64,000 nucleotides of DNA. It comes from Thermoanaerobaculia bacterium. GTDB lineage: Bacteria > Acidobacteriota > Thermoanaerobaculia > Multivoradales > JAIOJS01. The DNA lies in the NCBI GenBank assembly GCA_030429235.1, contig JAUIDB010000003.1:159281-223280 (forward strand), given 5' to 3'. Shown here one piece after another: positions 35,521 through 44,614 of the stretch. Position numbers and translations under genes: made by a program. The first letter of the stretch is position 1, and each line of letters begins with the position of its first letter. Below the pieces are notes generated by a model, which saw nothing but the letters and a program-made list of their open reading frames with translations, was not told where the DNA came from and ran no database searches.

Positions 35521-35554
35521 TAGAAAAACCCCCAGCGAGTTCTCGCTGGGGGTT
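35521..35554 (-). terminator. Intrinsic terminator (attenuator candidate) in the proB leader
   Basis: On the minus strand AACCCCCAGCGAG and CTCGCTGGGGGTT form a perfect 13-bp stem (closing bases can open to give a normal loop) followed by TTTTTC. The T-run ends about five bases before the proB ribosome binding site, leaving no space for a promoter in between. Confidence 0.9.
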
Positions 35555-35580
35555 CGTCTCGATTCGTCGGATGGATCCGT

Positions 35581-35673
35581 CTAGGCGATACAACTCCCCA
35601 GCCTGTCGGGCAGGCGCGGACGGCGCGCAGGAGCTGGCGCGGGGCTACGACGGAGGTCCAAGGCGAGATGCAT
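35581..35673 (-). CDS. Putative proline-containing leader peptide of proBA
   Basis: This is a 30-codon frame (ATG 35673, TAG 35583-35581) between a possible promoter and the terminator. Five of residues 11-22 are proline, and arginine is also frequent (six in all). The codons for residues 24-27 contain GGCTGGGGAG, which can pair over seven bases with the 5' arm of the terminator. The CCAGC around codons 13-14 can pair with part of the same segment. No ribosome binding site is present. The predicted transcript would begin almost at the ATG, so translation would be nearly leaderless. Because proline and arginine codons are frequent in GC-rich DNA, chance cannot be excluded. Confidence 0.45.
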   Translation of the reverse strand: MHLALDLRRSPAPAPARRPRLPDRLGSCIA

Positions 35674-35680
35674 CACAGGC

Positions 35681-35709
35681 ACTCTACCACTACCGATGCC
35701 CAAGGTCGA
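35681..35709 (-). promoter_or_regulatory. Weak sigma70-like promoter for the proBA leader
   Basis: Minus strand: -35 TCGACC (35709-35704), 17-base spacer, -10 TAGAGT (35686-35681). Each box matches four of six consensus bases. It places the transcription start at or just before the leader ATG. It is the best candidate between the upstream methyltransferase gene and proB. Confidence 0.4.
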
Positions 35710-35810
35710 CCCGAGCCCCATACCCGCCCGTCGTCGAAAGGCCAACACCACCCTGGGGAGTCGGTCCGAGCGGAGCGAGCCAGCTGGAGAGGAACCGTCC
35801 GCCTGATACG

Positions 35811-36878
35811 TCAGCCGCCTTGCTTGCGCAGTACGACCAAGTCTTGGAAGTTCAGCGAGCCGCCCACCGCGTACTCGAGCACCTCGAACACCCTTCCCCA
35901 ACGGGCCTCCGTATAGGCCCGGGTCTGGTACGTGGCGCGGTAGTAGCCCTCGGGTGCCACCCCGTCCAGCGTGGTGTCGCGGATGCCGTCGTGAAATCCA
36001 TCCCGGGCCAGACCCTCCAGGACGTCGTGCAACTGTGAGAACTCGGCGGCAAACCAACCGTGCACCGTAGCCAGGAACAGCCCTCCCGGCACCAGAATGC
36101 GATCGACCTCTTCGAGCCACTGACTCTGGGCGTCTTCGTCGAGATGCGTGAACACCGAGTTCGAAACGACCACATCGAACTGCCGATCCGCGTAGCCCGT
36201 CGGCGGGTAGGGAGCGACGCGACGGAAGTGACCAGCCGGTAGTGCTTCTCGGCACCAGGCCACGCTCTCGGGATCGATGTCGCAGCCATGGACTTTGGGC
36301 ACCCCCGAGTATCGCAGCAGCGGCGCCGTGAGCCGGCCGCACCCACAGCCCCAGTCCAACAGCCTCTCGATCGGTTTCGGCGTCCCGTGGCGCTGAATGC
36401 GGAGCCAGAAATCGCGATACGACTGCAGACCCGAGCAGATGTGCAGGTAGGTACTGGCGTTGTGAGCAGTTCTCAGCATCAGCTTGGCGGGGGGAATCGG
36501 TAGGTGGGACTTCGCTGCGCCATCAAACCAGGTCACCAACTGTCGTTGCTCGCCGCTGGGAAGCGTGCCCACGACCTTGAGTTCGACGAGTTCGGGATGA
36601 TTCCGGGTCGGATCGTCGCCGATGAAACGAAAGCCGCTCTGGCGGGCGTGCGAGAGGAACGGGAAGGCCTCGCCGACTCCTGGTCGATCGATTCGATCCA
36701 TGGTTGCGAACCTCGATCCATCGACCCAGAGCTCGAAGCACTCGAAGCCGGAGGCCATCGTCAACATCCAGCCATCCACGATCAGGGCGTCGCCCCGATC
36801 GTCCAGGTCGACACGGTCGAAGTAGCCTCGAAGTCGGGAGGCATGCTGGGACTGCATCTGAGGTGAGCTCGACGTCAT
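35811..36878 (-). CDS. Class I SAM methyltransferase with N-terminal accessory beta domain (glycan cluster)
   Basis: This 355-residue protein has a catalytic methyltransferase domain at about 150-330 (ERLLDWGCGCGRLTAPLL, VHGCDIDPESVAWCREAL, FDVVVSNSVFTHLDEDAQSQ, VDRILVPGGLFLATVHG). Residues about 15-115 form a separate beta-rich module (ALIVDGWMLTMASGFECFEL, later QSGFRFIGDD). This module resembles the N-terminal region of the GT2 gene at 39733-41100. ATG 36878 has GAGGA nine bases upstream. It opens a surface-polysaccharide cluster, so sugar methylation is a reasonable but unproven role. Confidence 0.82.
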   Translation of the reverse strand: MTSSSPQMQSQHASRLRGYFDRVDLDDRGDALIVDGWMLTMASGFECFELWVDGSRFATMDRIDRPGVGEAFPFLSHARQSGFRFIGDDPTRNHPELVELKVVGTLPSGEQRQLVTWFDGAAKSHLPIPPAKLMLRTAHNASTYLHICSGLQSYRDFWLRIQRHGTPKPIERLLDWGCGCGRLTAPLLRYSGVPKVHGCDIDPESVAWCREALPAGHFRRVAPYPPTGYADRQFDVVVSNSVFTHLDEDAQSQWLEEVDRILVPGGLFLATVHGWFAAEFSQLHDVLEGLARDGFHDGIRDTTLDGVAPEGYYRATYQTRAYTEARWGRVFEVLEYAVGGSLNFQDLVVLRKQGG

Positions 36879-37085
36879 GCTTGGTATCCTCGTTCCTACC
36901 CTCTTTCGCGTCGGCCCCGGCGCTCAGCCGCCCCGCATCCGGTCGCCAGACCGCGGTCCGGTCCCATCGGCCCGTCGACCCCACCCAGGTACGCCTCTCC
37001 ACCGCTGCATCGGGGTCGGATGGTACCACCGAATCCGTTGTAGGATCGCCACCGCTGCGACCGCTTTCCCCTTTCGCGAAGATCG

Positions 37086-38435
37086 ATGAGAATCACCCAC
37101 GTCATCCACGCCTTTCCCCCCTTCTCCCGGGCGGGCTCGGAGAACTACTGCCTCGCCGTGGCGAAGCGCCAAGCGGCCGACCACGAGGTGCGGGTCTTTC
37201 ATCGCATCGCCGACCCCGAGCGGCCAGAGTACGAAGTCACGGAAGGTGAGTGTGAAGGCCTCCCGGTGACCCGAATCAACCGCATCTTCAGCGATGCGCA
37301 AGGGTTCCGAGACACCTACGAGGCTCCGGCGCTGGCCGCGAAGTTCGGTGAGTTCCTCGACCGGGAGCAGCCGGATGTGGTGCACTTCCACCACATCACC
37401 TGTCTGTCGACCACCTGCGTGGCGGAAGCAAAACGTCGCGGGATCGCCGTCGTCTACACACTGCACGATTTCTGGCTCTTCTGTTCGCGAGGGCAGCTCT
37501 ATCGGGAAGACCTCACCCTCTGCACCCGTCACACCCCCAAGGACTGCGTCCGGTGCATGGCGTACCACCTGCCGATCGAGGGCGGCGGTGAGCGAATCGC
37601 CTCACTACTGAACCGAGCCCGCGACCTCGAAGGTTCCTCCCTCCCTCGCGGGATGGCGCGTTGGCTCGGCACGCGCCCCTTCGGGAGAGAAGCCGAGGCG
37701 GTCGCCGCCATACGGCAGCGAGACCAAGACATCCTCGACATGTGCGCGTTGGTCGACCGGTTTCTCGCCCCGTCAGAGTTTCTGCGTCGTCAATACATCG
37801 AGTTCGGGATCCCACCGGAAAAAATCCTCTACTGGCCTTATGGCTTCGACCACACACCTTGGCCAGACCAGAAGGAGCGTCCGCCCGTGAGACTGCCGAT
37901 TCGTTTCGGCTACATCGGAACCTGGATGCCTTCCAAGGGGGTCGACGTGCTGGTCCGCGCGTTCCGATCCCTGCCGCAGACTCAGGCGACTCTCGACCTG
38001 CACGGTTTTGCCGTCAACTACCACGGTATCGACGACTACGAAGAGACCCTGTTGCGACTGGCGGACGGAGCCGACAACATCCGCTTTCGCGGTGCCTTCG
38101 AGCCTCACCAACTCCTCGGGCTTCTCGCCAAGGTCGACGTGCTCGTCGTGCCTTCGGTCTGGTACGAGAACGCTCCCCTGACCATCCACGAAGCTTTCCT
38201 GGCGGGAATACCCGTCGTCACGTCGGACCACGGCGGTATGGCCGAACTCGTAACCGACGGAGTCTCGGGCTGGACCTTCCGACCGGGGGATCACGAGGAT
38301 CTCGCCAGGGTCTTGCACCAGGTTCTTGCTGCCCCCGAAGAGATCAACCGTCGCGGCCGGTCCGTGCCCGCGGTGCGCACGGTGGAGGACGATGGTGACA
38401 GTCTGTTGGCCGAGTACCGGCGGCTGACCGCCTGA
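37086..38435 (+). CDS. Glycosyltransferase family 4
   Basis: This 449-residue GT-B enzyme is probably retaining. The N-terminal Rossmann half opens with MRITHVIHAFPPFSRAGSEN and has the acceptor-side segment PDVVHFHHITCLST. The C-terminal nucleotide-sugar half shows FGYIGTWMPSKGVDVLVRAF, VDVLVVPSVWYENAPLTIHE and the GIPVVTSDHGGMAELV segment of GT4 (the E-x7-E region). A cysteine-rich insertion (CTRHTPKDCVRC) recurs in the oppositely oriented GT4 next door (CSRSSAPRCHRC), so the two are probably paralogues. It would add a sugar to a polysaccharide or lipid carrier. The sugar is unknown. Confidence 0.9.
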   Translation: MRITHVIHAFPPFSRAGSENYCLAVAKRQAADHEVRVFHRIADPERPEYEVTEGECEGLPVTRINRIFSDAQGFRDTYEAPALAAKFGEFLDREQPDVVHFHHITCLSTTCVAEAKRRGIAVVYTLHDFWLFCSRGQLYREDLTLCTRHTPKDCVRCMAYHLPIEGGGERIASLLNRARDLEGSSLPRGMARWLGTRPFGREAEAVAAIRQRDQDILDMCALVDRFLAPSEFLRRQYIEFGIPPEKILYWPYGFDHTPWPDQKERPPVRLPIRFGYIGTWMPSKGVDVLVRAFRSLPQTQATLDLHGFAVNYHGIDDYEETLLRLADGADNIRFRGAFEPHQLLGLLAKVDVLVVPSVWYENAPLTIHEAFLAGIPVVTSDHGGMAELVTDGVSGWTFRPGDHEDLARVLHQVLAAPEEINRRGRSVPAVRTVEDDGDSLLAEYRRLTA

Positions 38436-38441
38436 TCTCCT

Positions 38442-39740
38442 CTACTGCACCGACTGGATCGCCAAGCCGGACGCCCCGACTCGGCCTCGGACCTTCACAC
38501 CTTCGAACAGGTCCAGCAAGGCATCGCAGGTCTCGGCGATCGTCGGCGCCGGGCGAGTTCCGGTCGAGAGCGTCTCGTGCAGACCCGGCTCGAACGCCGC
38601 GCGAACCAGGACGCGGGCCAGGTCCTGAGGGTCCTTGAGCCGGAAGTGCAGTCCGCTCACACCATCCACGACCTTCTCGGCCATGCCTCCGATGCCGGTG
38701 CAGATGACCGGCCGGCCGTGGGCGAAAGCCTCCTGGATGACCAGGGGAGAGTTCTCCCACCAGATCGACGGAACCACGACCCAATCCACCTCTTCGATCA
38801 ACCGCGGAATGTCCTCGACCTCGTAACGACCAGTCCAGCGAACGTTCGGGTACCGCTCCTGCTGAAAGCGATAGACCGCCTCCTGGAACGAATCGTCCTG
38901 GAATCGGAGGTTGCCTCCGAAGATCACCAACTGCATCTTCTCGCGCAGGTGTGGCTCGACCAAGCGGAAACCCTCGAGGAGGACCTGAATGCCCTTGTGA
39001 GGTGCCACCTGACCGAAGAAAGCGAACGAGCCCCGAACCTGTCCCTCCGACAGCGGGCGCAGCGGTGCCGAGCGAACCGAGGGCTGGCCGTTTTCGATCG
39101 TGCAGACTCTCTCGGCCGGAAGCCCCCAATCGATGAAGCGCTGCCGTAGAAACTCGCTCGGCGTGATGAACTGGTCGACGAGTTCGAAGGCCGATCGGAC
39201 CCACAGTTCTCGCAGCAGGAACTGTCCCTGGGGTATTTCCGGGAAGCAACGATGGCACCGCGGGGCCGACGAGCGAGAGCAGAGGGACCCATCGAAGGTT
39301 CGAGCCATGTGCCCCCGGTTGTGGCACATGGCCAGATGCTCGTGCAGGGTCAAGACGATGGGTACGCTCCGCGAGTAGTTGCGAGCCGCCCGCACCAGGT
39401 CGAGACCGAGGTTGGTGAAGTGGTGGAAGTGGATGACCGTGGGGCCAAAGGCCTCGAGGAGTTGACCGAAGTCCTGCGCCACGTACCGAAGATCGTCACG
39501 GGTCATCATGAAGTCGTCGCAACGCCCGTGGAAGAGCACCTCTTGCCCCCCGGCGCCTACGGTGGAGAACGGCGAATCGAGATGAGGTGCGGGGCGGAGG
39601 CTGGAGGCCAGAAAGAGCGAGTCGATCCCACGATCGCGCAACTCACAGTGCTCTTGATAGGCCGCGATCTCACCCCCGCCGGGATGCTCCTCGGGGTGAC
39701 CATGGCTGAGAATCAGCACCCGGGGCTCGGGATTACCCAT
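38442..39740 (-). CDS. Glycosyltransferase family 4
   Basis: This 432-residue GT-B enzyme starts MGNPEPRVLILSHGHPEEHP. Conserved parts include GPTVIHFHHFTNLGLDLV, SFAFFGQVAPHKGIQVLLEG and VDWVVVPSIWWENSPLVIQE, followed by GRPVICTGIGGMAEKV. ATG 39740 was chosen because GGAGG stands just upstream. An ATG at 39764 is less likely. The start overlaps the GT2 stop by eight bases, so the two are coupled. It converges with the plus-strand GT4, leaving six bases between their stops. Confidence 0.9.
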   Translation of the reverse strand: MGNPEPRVLILSHGHPEEHPGGGEIAAYQEHCELRDRGIDSLFLASSLRPAPHLDSPFSTVGAGGQEVLFHGRCDDFMMTRDDLRYVAQDFGQLLEAFGPTVIHFHHFTNLGLDLVRAARNYSRSVPIVLTLHEHLAMCHNRGHMARTFDGSLCSRSSAPRCHRCFPEIPQGQFLLRELWVRSAFELVDQFITPSEFLRQRFIDWGLPAERVCTIENGQPSVRSAPLRPLSEGQVRGSFAFFGQVAPHKGIQVLLEGFRLVEPHLREKMQLVIFGGNLRFQDDSFQEAVYRFQQERYPNVRWTGRYEVEDIPRLIEEVDWVVVPSIWWENSPLVIQEAFAHGRPVICTGIGGMAEKVVDGVSGLHFRLKDPQDLARVLVRAAFEPGLHETLSTGTRPAPTIAETCDALLDLFEGVKVRGRVGASGLAIQSVQ

Positions 39741-41100
39741 GCGCCCTCCACTCGGGTTCGGCAATCAGATCCTCGATCACCCTGCCCCAGCTCTGGGTCT
39801 GTCGCCAGCAGTTGAAGAGTGTCACTCCCTGCCTCCATAGGGGAGTCTCTGCCTCGTGGGACCCTCGCTCGAGATGGAACAGACGAATCGAGGGTTCGAC
39901 GAAACACTGGAGACCGTGACGATGCAGCCTCAGGCTGAGATCGGAGTCCTCGTAGTCCCCGACGATATAGCCCTCGTCCAACCCACCGCAGCGATGGTAG
40001 TCGAGCCGATCCACGAGGATGCAGGCGCCGGTCAGCGCTTGCACTCGAAATCCCTTCTCGGGGAGTACCGATACCGGTAACCCCTTCATCGGATGGTGGT
40101 TGATCCACAGACGCCCCCAGGGCTCGTGGTTGACGAAACTCATCCCCGCGTGCTGGATGGAAGAATCGGCATAGAGCAGCACCGGCGCCACCGCCCCGGC
40201 CTGGGGGCGACTCGAGAGAGCACGTTGCAGACCGGAAATCCAACCGGGGTGCGCCGGGAAGACATCGGAGTTGAGGAGGAGCAGGTACCGCCCCCGTGCT
40301 TGGCCGATTCCGAGGTTGTTGGCGGCCGCGTAGCCCAGGTTTCGGCCGCTGTAGACGACCGAAAAGGGCACGCCGAAAACCGCGTACCAATGCTGGCAGC
40401 GCTCGAAGATCGCATCGGCGAGCCGTGGATCGTCGAGGACGTAGATCCACTCCGTCTGCACGGCGTCGGGGTCGTTGGCCATCAGCGCCAGCTGGTGCCG
40501 CATGTAGTCGTAGCGTCCGTAGACCGGGATCACTGCGCTGACCTGCGGGCGAGGATGCCGAGTTCCGTACTGGCGGACCTCGATCTCGAGTTCGGGCCGC
40601 CGGCGGTGGGCCCACAGGCCCTCGATCGCAGGCCCGAGTTGACTCAGTCGCTCGGCGACATCCCAACGAACGGGCACCAGGCTCTGAGCCAGGGAGCGGA
40701 CCTCCTCCTCGATCGGGATCGTCTCGTCGAAGTCCGGTTCCAACGGGATACTCTCCGACTGCCCTGACTCGAGCGCGATCTCTAGGCGCGTGCCCCTCGA
40801 TCCGGAAAGGGATTCGACGCCCACGAAACACCGAAATCCCAGATCCGTGGGGTCGACCTCGCCCCAGTCCATCGCCGCGAAGTACTCGGCCGCGTCGGGT
40901 CGGGAATAGCGTACCGGACCGATCTCGAAAGGAGTCCGCTCTCCACTCGGAGTGGTAATCGACAGTTCGAGATCGCCACCACCGCTGTCTGCCAGCCACC
41001 CCGTGATGAGGAATCCGACTCCGTCCAGCCAACGGACCGAATCCAGACAACTCGCGACCGTGCGGGTCCCGGTGCGTAGAACGATGGACTGACTGGGCAT
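39733..41100 (-). CDS. Glycosyltransferase family 2 with N-terminal accessory beta domain
   Basis: This 455-residue protein's first about 115 residues form a beta-rich module (VGFLITGWLADSGGGDLELS, LGFRCFVGVESL) also found in the methyltransferase at 35811-36878. The GT-A domain begins near residue 185 (VSAVIPVYGRYDYMRHQLAL), with a NSDVFP metal/nucleotide site, AGAVAPVLLY and the acceptor-side GDYEDSDLSLRLHRHG. It lies three bases after the sulfotransferase gene and overlaps the next GT4 gene, so all three are one transcription unit for a surface glycan. Confidence 0.9.
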   Translation of the reverse strand: MPSQSIVLRTGTRTVASCLDSVRWLDGVGFLITGWLADSGGGDLELSITTPSGERTPFEIGPVRYSRPDAAEYFAAMDWGEVDPTDLGFRCFVGVESLSGSRGTRLEIALESGQSESIPLEPDFDETIPIEEEVRSLAQSLVPVRWDVAERLSQLGPAIEGLWAHRRRPELEIEVRQYGTRHPRPQVSAVIPVYGRYDYMRHQLALMANDPDAVQTEWIYVLDDPRLADAIFERCQHWYAVFGVPFSVVYSGRNLGYAAANNLGIGQARGRYLLLLNSDVFPAHPGWISGLQRALSSRPQAGAVAPVLLYADSSIQHAGMSFVNHEPWGRLWINHHPMKGLPVSVLPEKGFRVQALTGACILVDRLDYHRCGGLDEGYIVGDYEDSDLSLRLHRHGLQCFVEPSIRLFHLERGSHEAETPLWRQGVTLFNCWRQTQSWGRVIEDLIAEPEWRAHG

Positions 41101-41103
41101 CGA

Positions 41104-42717
41104 CTAGGAGAACAGACCGCGGAACCAGCGAAGGGGACGGGTAGCCCGCCAGGAAAAGCTCGACTCGAGCAGCTCGACCTGCTGTCGCGCCAGTCGATCG
41201 GCCTCCCGAGCCATGTCTCGCTCGTGGGCAACCTCCACCAGTTCTCGCTGCGCCCTTTCGAGGTCGCCGCGAGTCTCGGCGGTGTCCAAGCGAGCCTGTT
41301 CGATCCTCTCGGTCGCCGTGGATGAAAGGGCCTGAGACTGCTCCAGCTGCTCGCGGTACCGGTTCAACTCGGTCTCGGTTTCCGACTGTTGACGGGCGGT
41401 CGCCTCCAATTCCTCGGCCAGCTCGCGCTTCTGCCGGAGGGTTACCTGCTGTTCCAGTTCGAGGCTTGCCAGCTTGCGGCGCGCCCGGTCGAGCTTGGCG
41501 TTCGCTTCCGCCCAGCGGGTGTTGGCGGCCGCGGTCTCGCCCTCCAGTCGCCGCGCCAGCGCCAGGGTTTCGGTGACCTTCTCGGAGAGCGCCAACTCGT
41601 CGGTGACCCGGGTGGCGACCTCACGAGCGATCTGCGCCAGATCGGGAGCCCGCGGGAAGGGTTCGAGCAACTGCTCTGGCACCTTGAGCTGGTCTTCGCC
41701 CCCTTCACCCCCTCCTCGTAGGGAAAGCGCCAGTAGGTTCCCCAGGTGTTCGATGTGACGATTGTTCTGTTCGATCCGGCGCGAAACGACCTCGTACCGC
41801 TCCTGATGGTGCTCGGTGGCCCACACCCAGCCATCCGAGAGAAGGAGCCTCTGGGCAACCTCGAGCTGCTCCCCGATTTCGTCCAGCGACCGAAACGCCG
41901 CCTCGTCTTCCGCCGTGCAGAGTGTCCGCATCGCCTCTTCTACCGCCAGCAACCAAGGGTGGTCGGTGCCCTCCCCAACGCTGGAGACGTGGTGCACGAG
42001 GTTGGGATCGAAGACCGCATCGAAAGCCGTCTTGAGTCGGCTGGACTCCGCCGACACGCTGAGCCGGCCGAGGGCACGTTGCAGCGTTTCTTCCCGCTCC
42101 TCGAGGAGATCCTCGAAACGGATCCAGGCTCGGCGCTTCCCCCGGGTCGCCTTCTCGCCCTCGAGGCAGTGGACCAGCCAGAGCAGGAGACTCCGGCTCC
42201 AGCTGATCCCGTCGCGAGCGCGCAAGGACCTCGCCACTGCCGCGGGGGACCGGAACACGTGAAGAAAGCCCACCTCGGTATCTTCGGCGGCCTTCTCCAA
42301 CAGCTCATCCCACAAGGGGAGCAGCCGGCAGAGCCGTGGATCTTTGATCAGCCAAGAGCGTCGGTCGAGGAAATCCCGGTCGAGAATCAAGGCCAGGTTG
42401 TCTCGGGCCCGCTCGGCGGTTCGGCCCTCGAAGCAGTCGTCGGGCAGGGAGCGAGGATCACTCCAGGTCCGCCCGCAGGCCTCGAGCAGCCGATCGTGGA
42501 GATCGACGATCCGCTGGTCCTCGAAGTAGCCTCTCGGGTTCTCGGAACTGGGTGGCATCGGAGCCGAGCCGAAGTGAAACCCGAGTTCGGCCACCACCGA
42601 AGCCACGGCGGACGTCCCCGAGCGATGCATCCCGACCACCAGGACTGCCCGCTTGGAGGTCTCGCTCCGCTCGACCGCTCGACTCGACTCTTCTTCTTTC
42701 AGAACCTCTACCGTCAT
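41104..42717 (-). CDS. Sulfotransferase-like protein with long C-terminal coiled coil
   Basis: This 537-residue protein has an N-terminal domain (about 20-250) that carries the PAPS phosphate-binding loop VVGMHRSGTSAVASVV, ENPRGYFEDQRIVDLHDRLL, SWLIKDPRLCRLLPLW and GFLHVFRSPAAVARSL, typical of the sulfotransferase family. About residues 300-510 are heptad-rich coiled coil, followed by SFSWRATRPLRWFRGLF, a C-terminal motif common in O-antigen/glycan enzymes. ATG 42717 lies just before the conserved region. It probably sulfates a surface glycan made by neighbouring glycosyltransferases. The acceptor is unknown. Confidence 0.85.
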   Translation of the reverse strand: MTVEVLKEEESSRAVERSETSKRAVLVVGMHRSGTSAVASVVAELGFHFGSAPMPPSSENPRGYFEDQRIVDLHDRLLEACGRTWSDPRSLPDDCFEGRTAERARDNLALILDRDFLDRRSWLIKDPRLCRLLPLWDELLEKAAEDTEVGFLHVFRSPAAVARSLRARDGISWSRSLLLWLVHCLEGEKATRGKRRAWIRFEDLLEEREETLQRALGRLSVSAESSRLKTAFDAVFDPNLVHHVSSVGEGTDHPWLLAVEEAMRTLCTAEDEAAFRSLDEIGEQLEVAQRLLLSDGWVWATEHHQERYEVVSRRIEQNNRHIEHLGNLLALSLRGGGEGGEDQLKVPEQLLEPFPRAPDLAQIAREVATRVTDELALSEKVTETLALARRLEGETAAANTRWAEANAKLDRARRKLASLELEQQVTLRQKRELAEELEATARQQSETETELNRYREQLEQSQALSSTATERIEQARLDTAETRGDLERAQRELVEVAHERDMAREADRLARQQVELLESSFSWRATRPLRWFRGLFS

Positions 42718-42945
42718 TGGCGCCCTGCAACCTCCCAATCGATCCCGAACCGAGAACGCAGCCGCCCCTCGGATGCTCGTGCAGATCCAACACTCGCTGG
42801 GTGGCGTGAGCATATCACCCGGCCTGGGCGCGTGATCTGGCAACAAGCACGCAATGTGGGACCAGCTGACGCCCTTCTCGGGCTCAACGTCCCGACCGCC
42901 AACCTCTCCCCACCGGAGCCTCCGGGCCGTCCCGGCAGGCCCGCC

Positions 42946-44565
42946 CTAGCGAGGATCCGAACCGGTCGGCGATGCAGTTCTCGATGACGAACCTACCGAC
43001 GACTGCGGGCGAACCCGACGCTCGAAGACACGAACCAGACCGGCCGAAGAATGCCAGGTCTCCGACCATTCCCGGGACAGCGGTGGATCGACCTCACGGG
43101 GGAGACCGACCACGACGAGCCGAGGGGTCGGCACCGAAGCGAGGCGATCGACGATGTCGGCATCGAACCCCAGGTCCTGCTTCTCCCACACGGCCGGTCG
43201 GGAGCGAAAGACCAGAGGGAAATGCCAGTGGGTCTTGGGCTGATACGCGGCGAGGTCGACGCGGCGACCCGACCAGGTCAGTCGAGCCGCGGCATGAGCC
43301 AGCGGGCGCACCTTGTGCGCCACCGCCTGTCCCGGTCGGCCGAAGGGCGCCAGGTGGATCCCGGCAAACGCCTCGCCCTGCGGTAGGACCCGATCCGCCT
43401 CCTCGACTTCGCGATGCAGTTCGGCGACCGCCCGGTAGGTGGCAATCTGCAGCCCGAGGAGAGCGACCGTGGCCCCCGCCGCCAACGTCAGAGCCAGGAT
43501 CGACGGCCCCGGCCGCCAGTCCTGGCTAGCAAGCCAGAGCAATAGGAACGGCAGGGACAGCAGCAGTAGTCGGTGCGACACGAAGGCGCCCGCCGTGGCG
43601 CCGTCCAGCGCGACGGCCTGGTTGGGCACGACTAGATAGAGAATCACCAGGAGGCACCAGACGACGAGGAAGCCATCGGTGGCCATTGCCTTTCGCGATT
43701 GCAGCCGAGCTGCCAGAGCGACCACCAACAGTCCGGCCAGCCCGACCGAAAGACCGAGCCCGACCAGCCTCTCCCCGGCCCGAAAGGAGGAGACGACATC
43801 CAGGGTCAGCAGATAGTTCCAACGGGCCTTCCAGCTGAACCACTCCAACTGGGCCGGCCCCTGGAGGTGACGGATCCAGAGAACACCGGCGGCCACCGGA
43901 AGAAACGACACCACGACCCGCATTGGCTCCGACAGCCGTCGGGTGCTCCGCGGGGCGCAGTAGAGGTCGTACAGACTCAGGGTGATGGTCGCCACGGCGG
44001 CCACCCCGGCGACGACGGGATGGAGCCACCACAGGACCACCCCCCAAACGGCGAGCCCGACACTCGCCCGCCGGCGCGGCCACCACCACCCCAGCATCGC
44101 CAGCAGCAGGCCGAACCCGAGGGAGAAGGCGTAGAAGCCGAGGGAGAACAGGTAGTTCAGGCTGAAGGGGAGGAAGACCAGCGCCCAGGCACGGCGGTGG
44201 GGCACGACCGACCCCACGAGAAAGCGGGCCGACGCCGCAAACAGGAGCACGTAGAGGGAAGCCAGGATCTGCTCCACGATCGCCGGCGCGAACAGGCTCA
44301 ACAGCGCCGCCAACAGAAGGTGCAACGACCAGCTCGGGGTCGCGACTCCGGAAAACTGAAAGAACCCGTGCAGCCAACTGGACTCGTCGGTCAGAAGGTG
44401 GCGTAACGCCTGGGCCGAAGCGACGTGGGACGCCCCATCTTGGCTCGGGATGCTCGGGACCGACCAGATCAGGCCGACCTGCAGAGCGACCAGGAACCAG
44501 TACGTCAGAGTGCCCAGGGGCAGTCTACCGACTCCGGCCGACTCGGTTTCTGTGCGGTGGTCCAC
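42946..44565 (-). CDS. Polytopic membrane protein, GT-C-like (glycan cluster)
   Basis: This 539-residue protein has about eleven membrane helices in its first about 390 residues and a soluble C-terminal domain of about 130 residues. The first loop contains SIPSQDGASHVASAQALRHL, where an acidic residue in the first periplasmic loop is usual for GT-C lipid-linked sugar transferases. No named family is certain. Arrangement and context suggest a mannosyl/arabinosyl-transferase-like enzyme or a polymerase. It is upstream of the sulfotransferase on the same strand, with 228 bases between that show no gene. Confidence 0.65.
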   Translation of the reverse strand: MDHRTETESAGVGRLPLGTLTYWFLVALQVGLIWSVPSIPSQDGASHVASAQALRHLLTDESSWLHGFFQFSGVATPSWSLHLLLAALLSLFAPAIVEQILASLYVLLFAASARFLVGSVVPHRRAWALVFLPFSLNYLFSLGFYAFSLGFGLLLAMLGWWWPRRRASVGLAVWGVVLWWLHPVVAGVAAVATITLSLYDLYCAPRSTRRLSEPMRVVVSFLPVAAGVLWIRHLQGPAQLEWFSWKARWNYLLTLDVVSSFRAGERLVGLGLSVGLAGLLVVALAARLQSRKAMATDGFLVVWCLLVILYLVVPNQAVALDGATAGAFVSHRLLLLSLPFLLLWLASQDWRPGPSILALTLAAGATVALLGLQIATYRAVAELHREVEEADRVLPQGEAFAGIHLAPFGRPGQAVAHKVRPLAHAAARLTWSGRRVDLAAYQPKTHWHFPLVFRSRPAVWEKQDLGFDADIVDRLASVPTPRLVVVGLPREVDPPLSREWSETWHSSAGLVRVFERRVRPQSSVGSSSRTASPTGSDPR

Positions 44566-44614
44566 GAGACGAAGACTCTACCCCACCCGCCGTTGGCGAT
44601 AGGATGCGCACCCG

